Shown piece after piece: positions 1-8,029 of a stretch of DNA of 32,883 nucleotides. The notes under the pieces were generated by a model, which ran no database searches, had not been told where the DNA came from, and saw only the letters and a list, made by a program, of their open reading frames with translations. The position numbers and the translations under genes were made by a program. Position 1 is the stretch's first letter; every line of letters starts with the position of its first letter. Source of the stretch: Pelagibacteraceae bacterium (lineage in GTDB: Bacteria > Pseudomonadota > Alphaproteobacteria > Pelagibacterales > Pelagibacteraceae); NCBI GenBank assembly GCA_002704145.1, contig PAFH01000010.1, positions 1-32,883 of the forward strand, read 5' to 3'.

Positions 1-24
1 AATTCAATATATATTAAGCAAGTT

Positions 25-101
25 GCGCCCTTAGCTCAGTTGGATAGAGCATCGGTTTTCTAAACCGAGGGTCGTAGGTTCGAATCCTTCAGGGCGCGCC
101 A
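25..101 (+). tRNA. tRNA-Arg (anticodon TCT)
   Basis: The 77-nt cloverleaf has a 7-bp acceptor stem (GCGCCCT at 25-31 with AGGGCGC at 91-97), discriminator G98 and an encoded CCA at 99-101. The anticodon stem TCGGT/ACCGA closes the loop TTTCTAA, giving anticodon TCT, which reads AGA, the favoured Arg codon in this AT-rich sequence. The T arm carries GGTTCGAATCC. The next start codon begins only 2 nt after the CCA. Confidence 0.97.
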
Positions 102-103
102 AT

Positions 104-1318
104 ATGAAAAAAATATTCAAATTATTAACTTATTTAATTTTTATTATTTACAGTGTAGAAATATTATTATTTTTTTTTAGTTCTGATCTACAGAAATCAC
201 TTGTTAATATTAAAGGAAAAAGAATAGAAATTGCTAAAGCAAAAAATAAAAATTTTGATTTAAGAGAACCAGAGGTAGTATATATAGAAAAAAAAAATAA
301 GATTAAAGACCTTAGTGTCCCTTTTTATTACTCATCTTTATTTTCAAATTTTGAGACTTTCAAAAAAGCAAAAAAAAATAATGATTATATACCTATTAGA
401 GGACCTATTAATAAAAAAACTTTATCATGCGCTGAAGATTTAAATTATAGAATTATAAATAACGATAAATATGGGTTTAAGAACTCAAATTCTATCTACG
501 ATAAACAAATAGAAGTTTTCATATTAGGCGGTTCATTTGCTGAGGGTTTTTGTTATGGTTCACAAGATGATATAGCTGGAAATTTAATAAAAGAAAATAT
601 ACAAACACTTAATTTAGGAGTGGCAACAACTGGACCACTCGTTTCTTTGGCTGTTTTAAAAGAATTTGCTCCTACTTATAAACCAAAGGATGTTTTTTAT
701 TTATATTATGAAAGCAATAGCTTGAGAGTTTTAAATTGGGAAGAAAAAGATATAATATTAACTAAATATTTAGAAAAAAATTACAAAACAAATTATATTA
801 AGAATATTGATAAAGTTAAAAGTTTTTTAGAATCTATTGAAAAAGAGAGTCTTAAAATTGTTACAAATAAAGCAAAATTATATAAAAAAGAAGAATTTTA
901 TGAAGAAAAAAAATATCTAAACAATATTAAAGATATCTTAGAAATTAATATACTAAAAAATAGAATTAGAAATCTTTTTAATACAAAAAAAAATTTATAT
1001 AATTTGAAATTATTTAATGAAATTGTACTAAAAATGAGAGAAGAGACCGAAAAAACAGGAGGAAATTTTACGTTTGTTTACATACCAAGTTGGGACCGAT
1101 TTTTTAATAGCTCGTCTAATTTACACTCAATTATCAATTTACGTGAAGAAATTATAAAAAATTTAAATGAAAATCAGATTAATGTAATAGATACAACCAA
1201 ATATTTTTCTAAATTAGAAAATTTAAGTGATTATTACCCTTTAGGTTATGTTGGTCATTTTAATGAAAAAGGTTATAAAAAAGTATCAAATATTTTGAAA
1301 GAAAAAATATTAAACTGA
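104..1318 (+). CDS. Membrane-anchored SGNH-hydrolase-like protein
   Basis: The 404-residue protein starts with a single membrane anchor (about residues 5-25), so the bulk should face the periplasm. The SGNH blocks are visible. LGGSFAEG at 141-148 puts the nucleophile at Ser144, GVATTGP at 172-178 is the Gly block, YYESNSL near 201-207 is the Asn block, and GHFNEKGYKKVS at 384-395 carries the catalytic His385. The middle region (about 225-310) is Lys/Glu-rich and probably helical. Such proteins commonly act with acyltransferase-3 enzymes to O-acetylate or deacetylate surface polysaccharide, and the next gene is exactly such an enzyme, 25 nt downstream. The ATG sits 2 nt after tRNA-Arg, so there is no room for a Shine-Dalgarno site. 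The substrate is not visible; an esterase without the acylation role is the alternative. Confidence 0.75.
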   Translation: MKKIFKLLTYLIFIIYSVEILLFFFSSDLQKSLVNIKGKRIEIAKAKNKNFDLREPEVVYIEKKNKIKDLSVPFYYSSLFSNFETFKKAKKNNDYIPIRGPINKKTLSCAEDLNYRIINNDKYGFKNSNSIYDKQIEVFILGGSFAEGFCYGSQDDIAGNLIKENIQTLNLGVATTGPLVSLAVLKEFAPTYKPKDVFYLYYESNSLRVLNWEEKDIILTKYLEKNYKTNYIKNIDKVKSFLESIEKESLKIVTNKAKLYKKEEFYEEKKYLNNIKDILEINILKNRIRNLFNTKKNLYNLKLFNEIVLKMREETEKTGGNFTFVYIPSWDRFFNSSSNLHSIINLREEIIKNLNENQINVIDTTKYFSKLENLSDYYPLGYVGHFNEKGYKKVSNILKEKILN

Positions 1319-1343
1319 ATATTAATAAAAATTGAGGTACTGA

Positions 1344-2351
1344 TTGCCTGAAACTAAAGAATTAAATAGACATTTTTATGGTTTAGATCTTTTAAGAGGA
1401 ATTAGTGGATATGGGGTAGCCGTATGTCACTTTTTTGCATTCATTTATCAAAATGAATTACTAGAATATTTATCTTTCATTTTCGTTGAATTTTTTTTTG
1501 TATTAAGCGGTTTTGTTTTAGTTCCGCAATTACTCAAAGTTTTAGATAATAAAAAAAATTTAATTATTTTTTATCAAAGAAGGTGGCTTAGAACTCTTCC
1601 ATTATTTTTTATATGTTTAATAATCATTTCTTTAATGTTTGATAAATTTTTAACACTGGATTTTTTTAAATATTTTTTCTTTTTACAGGATTTTTTACCC
1701 AATTTTTTAGACGTAAGTTATTATCCTGTAGTATGGTCTTTATCTATTGAAGAATTTTTCTACTTAATATTTCCTATATTTTTATTCATAACTAATAAAA
1801 ATGATTTTTTAAAAAAATGTTTATATTTATTTCTTTTTTTAATTTTTATTAAATTATTTATTATAGAGTATCTTGATCCATATTTTATTAGAACAGGCAC
1901 ATTATTAAGATTTGATGCAATTTTACTTGGATTTTTAATTAGATTTTTTTATTCGAATTTAAATTTAAAACAGTCAGTAATTTTTTCTATTATAACAGTG
2001 TATTCTTACATTCTACTTCAAGATTTTGTTTTATTAAATAAAGATATGTTTGTTATTAAATTTTTCTTTATTATATTCTTACAGTTATTAAGTGTTTCAA
2101 TCTTAATTTTATTTCTGAATTTAGATTTTTTATTTAAAAACAATTTCTTGAAAAAAATTTCTGTAATTGTTTCTAAGCAGACATACTCTGTTTATTTAAC
2201 ACATATGATATTTATCTATGCTCTTATTGATTTAAATTTAGATCTTTTTAACAAATTTACTATTTATATGTTTTTACTAATTGCCATATCTACAATTTCA
2301 TACTATTTTATTGAAAAACCTATTTTAAAAACAAGGCCTAATTATCTGTAA
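1344..2351 (+). CDS. Acyltransferase family 3 (OafA-like) membrane protein
   Basis: The 335-residue polytopic membrane protein has acyltransferase-3 family motifs. These are LDLLRGISGYGVAVCH at 14-29 with the conserved Arg18 and His29, VEFFFVLSGF at 48-57, SLSIEEFFYLIFP in the middle, and a C-terminal SYYFIEKP. Family members move acyl groups, usually acetyl, across the inner membrane onto sugars of O-antigen or other glycans. It lacks its own SGNH domain; the upstream gene supplies one separately. The start is TTG at 1344, supported by GAGG at 1334-1337 with a 6-nt gap; no in-frame ATG precedes the first motif. Base composition is extremely AT-rich even for this window. The acyl donor and target sugar cannot be told. 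Confidence 0.85.
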   Translation: MPETKELNRHFYGLDLLRGISGYGVAVCHFFAFIYQNELLEYLSFIFVEFFFVLSGFVLVPQLLKVLDNKKNLIIFYQRRWLRTLPLFFICLIIISLMFDKFLTLDFFKYFFFLQDFLPNFLDVSYYPVVWSLSIEEFFYLIFPIFLFITNKNDFLKKCLYLFLFLIFIKLFIIEYLDPYFIRTGTLLRFDAILLGFLIRFFYSNLNLKQSVIFSIITVYSYILLQDFVLLNKDMFVIKFFFIIFLQLLSVSILILFLNLDFLFKNNFLKKISVIVSKQTYSVYLTHMIFIYALIDLNLDLFNKFTIYMFLLIAISTISYYFIEKPILKTRPNYL

Positions 2352-2361
2352 TTGATTATTG

Positions 2362-2502
2362 ATGAATTTGTTAAATTTTTTCAAAAAAGTACTTAAAAAT
2401 AAAAAGTTTTTTTTTACAATCTTAATTATATTTTTACTTTTTACCCTTGTACATTTTTTTACATCAGGTGAATTATCTCCATTAGGATATAGAATAATTT
2501 AA
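2362..2502 (+). CDS. Small single-pass membrane protein, DUF5989-like
   Basis: This short reading frame encodes 46 residues, beginning MNLLNFFKKVLKNKK and followed by one hydrophobic helix (about residues 16-34) and a short tail ending LSPLGYRII. A basic Lys-rich N-terminus, one helix and a short C-terminal tail resemble the DUF5989 family of small membrane proteins, but the match is by eye and not strong. It begins 10 nt after the acyltransferase stop, and its TAA overlaps the next ATG (TAATG at 2500-2504), which argues that it is translated. No function is known. An unrelated small membrane peptide of the surface-modification cluster is equally possible. Confidence 0.5.
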   Translation: MNLLNFFKKVLKNKKFFFTILIIFLLFTLVHFFTSGELSPLGYRII

Positions 2503-3543
2503 TGATTAAGAAGAGATTAAGTCTAAAAGATTCATTTATTCAATTCTGTTCATTTCATAATTATGAACAAAATGTAAAACAAATTAACATATTAATGATG
2601 CTAAAAGAATTTACCGGTAATAAAATTAATTTTTTATCATTTTTTTTTTAAATTAAAACCAAAAATGTGTTTTTATTTATATGGAAATGTAGGGGTAGGG
2701 AAGACAATGCTAATAGATTTTGTTTTTAATACACTTAAAGTAAAAAAAAAAAGGTTTCATTTTAATGAATTCATGATCCAGTTTCATGATTTTAGACACG
2801 GAAATCAAAATAATTCAATTTTATCATTTGTATTAAAACTAAAGCAAAAAGCTGAAATAATTTATTTAGATGAATTTCAGGTTACAAATATTGTAGATGC
2901 TATGATTTTAGGTAAATTATTCCAAACTTTATTTGAAAATAATATAAAAGCTATTATCAGTTCAAATATAAAACTTGATGATTTATATAAAGATGGTTTA
3001 CAAAGAGAGCAATTTTTACCTTTTATATCGCTAATTAAATCAAAATCTATTTTAAAAGAATTAATAATAGATGAAGACTATAGAAGACTTAAATCTGGAA
3101 AAGCTCAAAGATATTTTTATCCCGCAAACGAAAAAAATAATTTTAAGATTAATCAGATATTTCGAGAATTGACCAAATTAAAAAGCTCAAAAATAATTGA
3201 GTTGAATATTAAAGGCAGACTTTTTAAAATTAAAAATTTTTATGAGGGAATTGCTAAATTTGATTTTAAGGATTTATGTGAAGCTCACCTTGGAGCTGAA
3301 GATTATATTAAAATTGCAAACTATTGTAAAATTGTTGTAATACAAAACATCCCTAACTTTACGGAAAATAACTCAAATCAACAACAAAGATTTATTACTT
3401 TAATAGATATATTTTATGAAAACAAAATCTCATTAATTGTATCTTGTCATGCCTCGTTAAATAAAATTACAACTTCAGATCTTCTTAAGAAGCCTTTTAA
3501 TAGAACTCTTAGTAGACTACATGAGTTAACAATACATAATTAA
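2502..3543 (+). CDS. zapE: ZapE/AFG1-family ATPase, frameshifted at a T10 run
   Basis: The AFG1/ZapE P-loop ATPase is linked in other bacteria to Z-ring function and membrane protein turnover. The first part (2502-2651, 49 residues) starts at an ATG overlapping the upstream stop and runs into a stop just after ten T's at 2640-2649. The second part continues in the next frame to 3543. Dropping one T joins them into a 346-residue protein of normal layout: Walker A GNVGVGKT, Walker B YLDEFQVTNIVDAMILG, SSNIKLDDLYKDGLQREQF and EDYRRL. The ATG at 2665 is internal, not a true start, because the codons before it (KLKPK) belong to the family's pre-Walker segment. The break may be an assembly error or real; the rest shows no decay. 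Confidence 0.85.
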
Positions 3544-3642
3544 GTCGGTTTGATAGGTTGTGCAATTACATATATAGAATTAATGTAATAAGCAAACTAC
3601 ATGTAGTGATTACTTCGGTTAATTATGGGCTTAAGTATCATA

Positions 3643-3671
3643 TTGATCAGTTCGTTCGTTTAATCCATAAT
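3643..3671 (+). promoter_or_regulatory. Probable sigma-70 promoter for aapJ
   Basis: TTGATC at 3643-3648 and CATAAT at 3666-3671 are separated by 17 nt, matching a housekeeping promoter. Transcription would start near 3678, leaving a leader of about 64 nt before the aapJ ATG. AT-rich DNA gives many chance matches, so this is moderate evidence. Confidence 0.45.
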
Positions 3672-3677
3672 AAACTC

Positions 3678-3712
3678 TTTTGAAATACATTTTCAAAAAT
3701 ATTGTTAACAAT
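3678..3712 (+). repeat. Two inverted repeats in the aapJ leader
   Basis: TTTTGAAA at 3678-3685 and TTTCAAAA at 3691-3698 form a perfect 8-bp inverted repeat around a 5-nt spacer. ATTGTTAACAAT at 3701-3712 is a perfect 12-bp palindrome. They begin where the predicted transcript starts and could be an operator pair or a stabilising 5' hairpin. Each alone is expected several times by chance in DNA this AT-rich. Confidence 0.35.
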
Positions 3713-3741
3713 AGATAAAACAAGAGAGGAAATCATAAATT

Positions 3742-4791
3742 ATGATGAAATCAATTAAAACTTGGATTTTAGTTGTTCTTGCATCTTCATTATTACTTGT
3801 GGCTTGTGGCCAAGGTGGTGGGGGTTCTGGATCAAAAAAATCTAAGACTTTAGACAATACAAAGAAAGCCGGTTTTGTAAAATGCGGAGTTTCACAAGGA
3901 CTTCCTGGATTTTCAAATGCTGATGAATCTGGAAACTGGACTGGTATAGACGTGGATGTTTGTAGAGCTGTTGCAGCTGCTGTTTTAGGCGATGCTGACA
4001 AAGTTAAATACACTCCACTAAGTGCAAAAGAAAGATTTACTGCTTTAACATCTGGAGAAATAGATGTACTTGCGCGAAACACGACTTGGACATTATCAAG
4101 AGATGCTGACATCGGATTAACATTCGTGGGAGTTAATTTCTATGATGGACAAGGATTCATGGTTAGAAAAAATTCTGGAATCAATTCAGTAAATGACTTC
4201 AGAGATGGTATATCTGCTTGTACGAATACTGGTACGACTACAGAACTAAACATGAGAGACTTTTTTAATTCCAAGAATATTAAGTATGAACCAATAGCGT
4301 TTGAAAAAGCAGACGAAGTTGTTCAAGCTTATGACGCTGGAAGATGTGATACTTATACGACTGATAAATCTGGGTTAGCTGCTCAAAGAACTAAATTGAG
4401 TGCACCAGATGATCATAAAGTATTACCAGAAACAATTTCAAAAGAACCACTTGGACCTGTTGTAAGACAAGGTGACTCAGTGTGGGAAGATATTGTTAGA
4501 TGGTCTCTAAATACAATGATCGAAGCAGAGGAATATGGTGTTAATTCATCAAACGCTTCAAGCCTAAAAGACTCTGATAATCCAGCTATTAAGAGATTAG
4601 TTGGCGCAGAAGGTGAATTAGGTGCTGCATTTGGTCTTGATAACGAGTGGAGCTTAAGAATTATCGAGCAAGTTGGTAACTACGGTGAAAGCTACAAAAA
4701 ACATATAGCTGACACGAATATTTTACCAAATAGAGGTCCAAATGAGTTATGGACTAAAGGTGGAATACTTTACGTACCACCAGCAAGATAA
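3742..4791 (+). CDS. aapJ: General L-amino-acid ABC transporter substrate-binding protein
   Basis: The 349-residue periplasmic binding protein of the AapJ/BztA/YhdW type captures a broad range of L-amino acids for the permease pair encoded downstream. The N-terminus has a basic MMKSIK, a hydrophobic core and LVAC at 19-22, a good lipobox, so the protein is probably tethered at Cys22 rather than free. Family features include VKCGVSQGLPGFS, GIDVDVCRAVAAAV, CTNTGTTTELNMRDFF and the acidic GRCDTYTTDKSGLAAQR block. The C-terminal region around SLRIIEQVGNYGESY is typical. AGAGGA at 3725-3730 serves as ribosome site; ATG 3745 is an alternative start one codon later. It is less AT-biased than its neighbours, consistent with high expression. 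A terminator follows. Confidence 0.95.
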   Translation: MMKSIKTWILVVLASSLLLVACGQGGGGSGSKKSKTLDNTKKAGFVKCGVSQGLPGFSNADESGNWTGIDVDVCRAVAAAVLGDADKVKYTPLSAKERFTALTSGEIDVLARNTTWTLSRDADIGLTFVGVNFYDGQGFMVRKNSGINSVNDFRDGISACTNTGTTTELNMRDFFNSKNIKYEPIAFEKADEVVQAYDAGRCDTYTTDKSGLAAQRTKLSAPDDHKVLPETISKEPLGPVVRQGDSVWEDIVRWSLNTMIEAEEYGVNSSNASSLKDSDNPAIKRLVGAEGELGAAFGLDNEWSLRIIEQVGNYGESYKKHIADTNILPNRGPNELWTKGGILYVPPAR

Positions 4792-4805
4792 TTGCTATTA
4801 AAATT

Positions 4806-4838
4806 AAAAGGGCTGGATTTATCTGGCCCTTTTTTTTA
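4806..4838 (+). terminator. Rho-independent terminator after aapJ
   Basis: AAAAGGGC at 4806-4813 pairs with GCCCTTTT at 4826-4833 around a 12-nt loop, and eight or more T's follow the GC part of the stem. It lies between aapJ and aapQ, so it probably limits read-through and keeps the binding protein in excess over the membrane components. Confidence 0.85.
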
Positions 4839-4861
4839 TTCTCATTTATATTCTTTAATAC

Positions 4862-6040
4862 ATGAATCTAAAAAATTTTAAATTGAATTTAAGTAATAGA
4901 AATAAAGATTTAATACCTCAAGTTTTAACTGTTTTTTTACTTATTTTAGTAATCATATATTTTACTATAAATGCACAAGATAATATGGGCAACAGAGGCA
5001 TTTCCTTTGGCTTTGGTTTTTTATCACAAGAGTCTTCATTTGATATAACATTTTCATTAATTGACTATGATGGATCTCATTCGTACGCTAGAGCATTTTT
5101 AGTTGGGTTATTAAATACAATTTTAGTTTCATCAATAGGTATATTTTTTGCAACATTATTAGGTGTAACAGTTGGTATAGGAAGATTATCGCAAAACTAC
5201 TTAATCGCTAAGGCAGCAGAATGGTATGTTGAGATTTTTAGAAATATTCCCTTAATATTACAAATATTTTTTTGGTATTTTGCTGCTCTTAGGGCACTAC
5301 CCTTGACAGTAGACTCAATAAATTTTTACGATATAAGTTTTTTAAACGTAAAAGGGTGGTATGTCCCAAGATTTATTTGGACTAATTTTTCAATATTCTT
5401 TTATTCAATTGTTGTAGCTATTATTTCTATAATATTTTTTTCTAAGTATGCAAGAAAGCAAAGAGATGAATTAGGAAAACAATTACCAACTTTTTATGTG
5501 TCTTTGTCAATATTAATAGGCTTACCTTTATTAACTTTTTTAATTGGTGGAGTTAGCTTAACATTCGAAATACCAAAAATAGAGCAATTGTCTACAACAG
5601 TTTATGTTTATAAAGGAGGTGTAAGTATCATACCCGAGTTAATTTCATTAGCATTAGCATTGTCAATGTATACAGCAACTTTCATAGCGGAAAATGTCAG
5701 AGCAGGTATTCTTGGCGTTAACAAAGGTCAAAAAGAAGCTGCTGCATCTATAGGTTTAACGAAGGCTCAAATTTTAAAATTAGTAGTTATGCCCCAAGCT
5801 TTACGAATAATAATACCACCAACAACTAACCAATACTTAAATTTAACAAAAAATTCATCATTAGCAGCCGCAATAGCTTATCCTGATATAGTATTAGTTT
5901 TTGCAGGAACAGCGTTAATGCAAACTGGTAGAGCTATCGAAATTATCTCTATTACAATGCTCACATATTTATCTTTAAGCTTATCTATCTCTATTTTTAT
6001 GAACTGGTACAACAAAAAAATAGCAATTAAGGAAAAATAA
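4862..6040 (+). CDS. aapQ: Amino-acid ABC transporter permease, AapQ type
   Basis: This 392-residue inner-membrane permease belongs to the His/Glu/Gln/Arg family and is the first of two permeases in the Aap importer. Hydrophobic helices are near residues 18-37, 75-105, 130-150, 170-195 and 215-235, with more towards the C-terminus. The cytoplasmic EAA coupling loop reads NKGQKEAAASIGLTKAQ, followed by LVVMPQALRIIIPPTTNQY. The extra periplasmic insert before the permease core is typical of AapQ/BztB/YhdX rather than of short GlnP permeases. The gene follows the aapJ terminator with no strong ribosome site. Its TAA overlaps the aapM ATG (TAATG at 6038-6042), implying coupled translation. Confidence 0.93.
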   Translation: MNLKNFKLNLSNRNKDLIPQVLTVFLLILVIIYFTINAQDNMGNRGISFGFGFLSQESSFDITFSLIDYDGSHSYARAFLVGLLNTILVSSIGIFFATLLGVTVGIGRLSQNYLIAKAAEWYVEIFRNIPLILQIFFWYFAALRALPLTVDSINFYDISFLNVKGWYVPRFIWTNFSIFFYSIVVAIISIIFFSKYARKQRDELGKQLPTFYVSLSILIGLPLLTFLIGGVSLTFEIPKIEQLSTTVYVYKGGVSIIPELISLALALSMYTATFIAENVRAGILGVNKGQKEAAASIGLTKAQILKLVVMPQALRIIIPPTTNQYLNLTKNSSLAAAIAYPDIVLVFAGTALMQTGRAIEIISITMLTYLSLSLSISIFMNWYNKKIAIKEK

Positions 6041-7297
6041 TGAGAAATAATTTTTTAAAACCTTCTAAAGAAAATCTTACAAGTTTTGTAGTTATAGGTA
6101 GTTCCCTTGTTTTTATTGGTTTTTTAGACGTTTTAATTAATACATTTTTAAACATAAATTTTATGGGATTTTTGCCTAATAAATTAAGTTATTTTGCACC
6201 TTTAATCATAGGATCCATTGGATTATATTTTATAAGAGTAGAGTTTAGTGGAAATAAGCTACTAGACAAAATTAACACTAATTTTAACTCTAATAATTTT
6301 AATGCTATTTTATCTTTAATAGTTATTTTTGCTCTAATTAAATATATTCCACCTGTATTAAATTGGTTCTTTTTCGATGCTAATTTTGCTGGTAATACAA
6401 AAGAAGATTGCACAGGTAGCGGAGCTTGTTGGGTTTTTGTAAAAGTCTGGTTTAATAGATTTGTTTATGGAATGTACCCTGATGCTGAACAATGGCGTAT
6501 AAATTCATCTTTTATAATGTTATTTGTATTGGTTGGAGCATCTTTTTTTTGTACCATTAAAAATAAAAAAATATTTATTAATTTTTTTACTTTTTATATA
6601 TCCAATTATTGGATTAAAGCTAATTTCGGGAGGAGATTTTGGCTTAAAATACGTTGAAACTGGAGCTTGGGGCGGGCTGTCATTAACATTTATTGTTTCT
6701 GCTTTTGCATTAATTTTGTGTTTTCCTATTGGAATGTTCTTGGCTTTAGGCAGAAGATCGAATTTGCCAGCAATAAAATACACATCCATTGGTTTTATTG
6801 AACTTTGGAGAGGCGTTCCATTGATTACAGTTTTATTTATGTCTGCAGTCATGTTTCCAATGTTTTTACCTGACGGAACTTATGTAGATAAATTAATTAG
6901 AGTTTTAATCGCAATTACACTTTTTGAAGCCGCATATATGGCAGAAGTTATTAGAGGAGGGTTACAGGCCCTTCCAAAAGGCCAATATGAAGCAGCTAAA
7001 TCTCTTGGAATGGGTTATTGGAGAATGCATTTTCTTATTATTTTACCTCAAGCATTAAAATTAGTTATTCCTGGTATTGCTAATACTTTCTTAGCATTAG
7101 TAAAAGATACTCCTTTAATCTTTGTTGTTGGACTGTTAGAACTTGCAGGAATGGTGAATTTAGCAAAAACTAACCCTAAATGGCTAGGTATGGCAATGGA
7201 AGGCTATGTTTTTGCTGGTTTAGTTTTCTTGGTAATTTGTTATGCTATGAGTAGATACAGTCAAAATCTTGAAAAAAAACTAAGTACTGAAAGATAA
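6040..7297 (+). CDS. aapM: Amino-acid ABC transporter permease AapM, frameshifted at a T8 run
   Basis: This is the second permease of the Aap system, pairing with AapQ. The 5' part (6040 onward) has the N-terminal helices and the AapM-type motif GACWVFVKVWFNRFVYGMYP, then drifts out of frame after eight T's at 6543-6550 and stops at 6657. The matching 3' part is in the next frame, from about 6551 to 7297, and starts VPLKIKKYLLIFLLFIYP. It holds the EAA loop LPKGQYEAAKSLGMGYWR and the final helices. Removing one T gives a continuous 418-residue protein. The ATG at 6524 in the second frame is not a natural start. The 3' part shows no decay, so a base-call error or very recent mutation is likely. 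aapP follows with no gap. Confidence 0.9.
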
Positions 7298-8029
7298 ATG
7301 GGAAAGATAATAGAACTTAAAAATGTAAATAAATGGTTTGATAAATTTCAAGCTTTAAAAGATGTAAATCTTGAAGTTAATCAACAAGAAAAAATTGTTA
7401 TATGCGGTCCTTCTGGGTCAGGTAAATCCACACTAATTAGATGCATAAACAGACTTGAAGAACATCAAGATGGGCAAATAATAGTTGACGGAAAAGAAAT
7501 TTCTGAAAATACAAAAGATATAGAAAAAATACGTGCTGAGGTAGGAATGGTATTTCAACAATTTAATTTATTTCCCCATTTATCAATTTTAGACAACTGT
7601 ACTTTAGCACCTATATGGGTAAAAAAACTGCCAAAAAAACAAGCAGAAGAAATCGCAATGAATAATCTAGAAAGAGTTCAAATAGCAGATCAAGCAAAAA
7701 AATTTCCAGGTCAATTATCAGGTGGTCAACAACAAAGATCAGCACTTGCTCGCGCTCTGTGTATGGAACCTAAAATTATGTTGTTCGATGAACCAACTTC
7801 GGCGCTTGACCCAGAGATGATCAAAGAGGTATTAGACTCAATGGTAGATTTAGCAAAAGCTGGAATGACTATGATCGTAGTAACCCATGAAATGGGATTT
7901 GCTAAGGAAGTAGCAGATAATATGATATTTATGGACGAAGGTCGAATTGTAGAAAAAGCTAAAACTAAAGATTTTTTCGAAAACCCTAAATCAGATCGAA
8001 CAAAACTTTTTTTAAGTCAAATATTATAA
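7298..8029 (+). CDS. aapP: Amino-acid ABC transporter ATP-binding protein
   Basis: This 243-residue cytoplasmic ATPase drives the AapQM permease. It has Walker A GPSGSGKS at 37-44, the Q-loop at FQQFNLFPH, the ABC signature LSGGQQQR at 140-147, Walker [12 protein letters not shown] ending at 171, and the switch His in VVTHEMGFA. The length is normal for GlnQ/AapP proteins. The ATG directly follows the aapM stop, so it is translated as part of the same operon. The 3' end overlaps the stop of the opposite-strand cysK by 6 nt, and no terminator is visible between them. Confidence 0.96.
   Translation: MGKIIELKNVNKWFDKFQALKDVNLEVNQQEKIVICGPSGSGKSTLIRCINRLEEHQDGQIIVDGKEISENTKDIEKIRAEVGMVFQQFNLFPHLSILDNCTLAPIWVKKLPKKQAEEIAMNNLERVQIADQAKKFPGQLSGGQQQRSALARALCMEPKIMLFDEPTSALDPEMIKEVLDSMVDLAKAGMTMIVVTHEMGFAKEVADNMIFMDEGRIVEKAKTKDFFENPKSDRTKLFLSQIL

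Noticed and set aside
25..3543. Integrated mobile element at tRNA-Arg
   Set aside because: There is no integrase, recombinase or repeated copy of the tRNA 3' end in the window, so integration is only a possibility.
3544..3640. Amino-acid riboswitch or structured RNA upstream of aapJ
   Set aside because: No known glycine or glutamine aptamer core could be recognised; only short chance-level stems were seen.
3705..4112. Minus-strand open frame of 135 residues opposite aapJ
   Set aside because: It lies wholly over a clearly conserved binding-protein gene and its leader, has no recognisable motif, and is a reading-frame shadow.
6520..6852. Minus-strand frame of 110 residues opposite aapM
   Set aside because: It overlaps the conserved permease frame; Lys/Pro-rich composition is what the reverse of a membrane gene gives.
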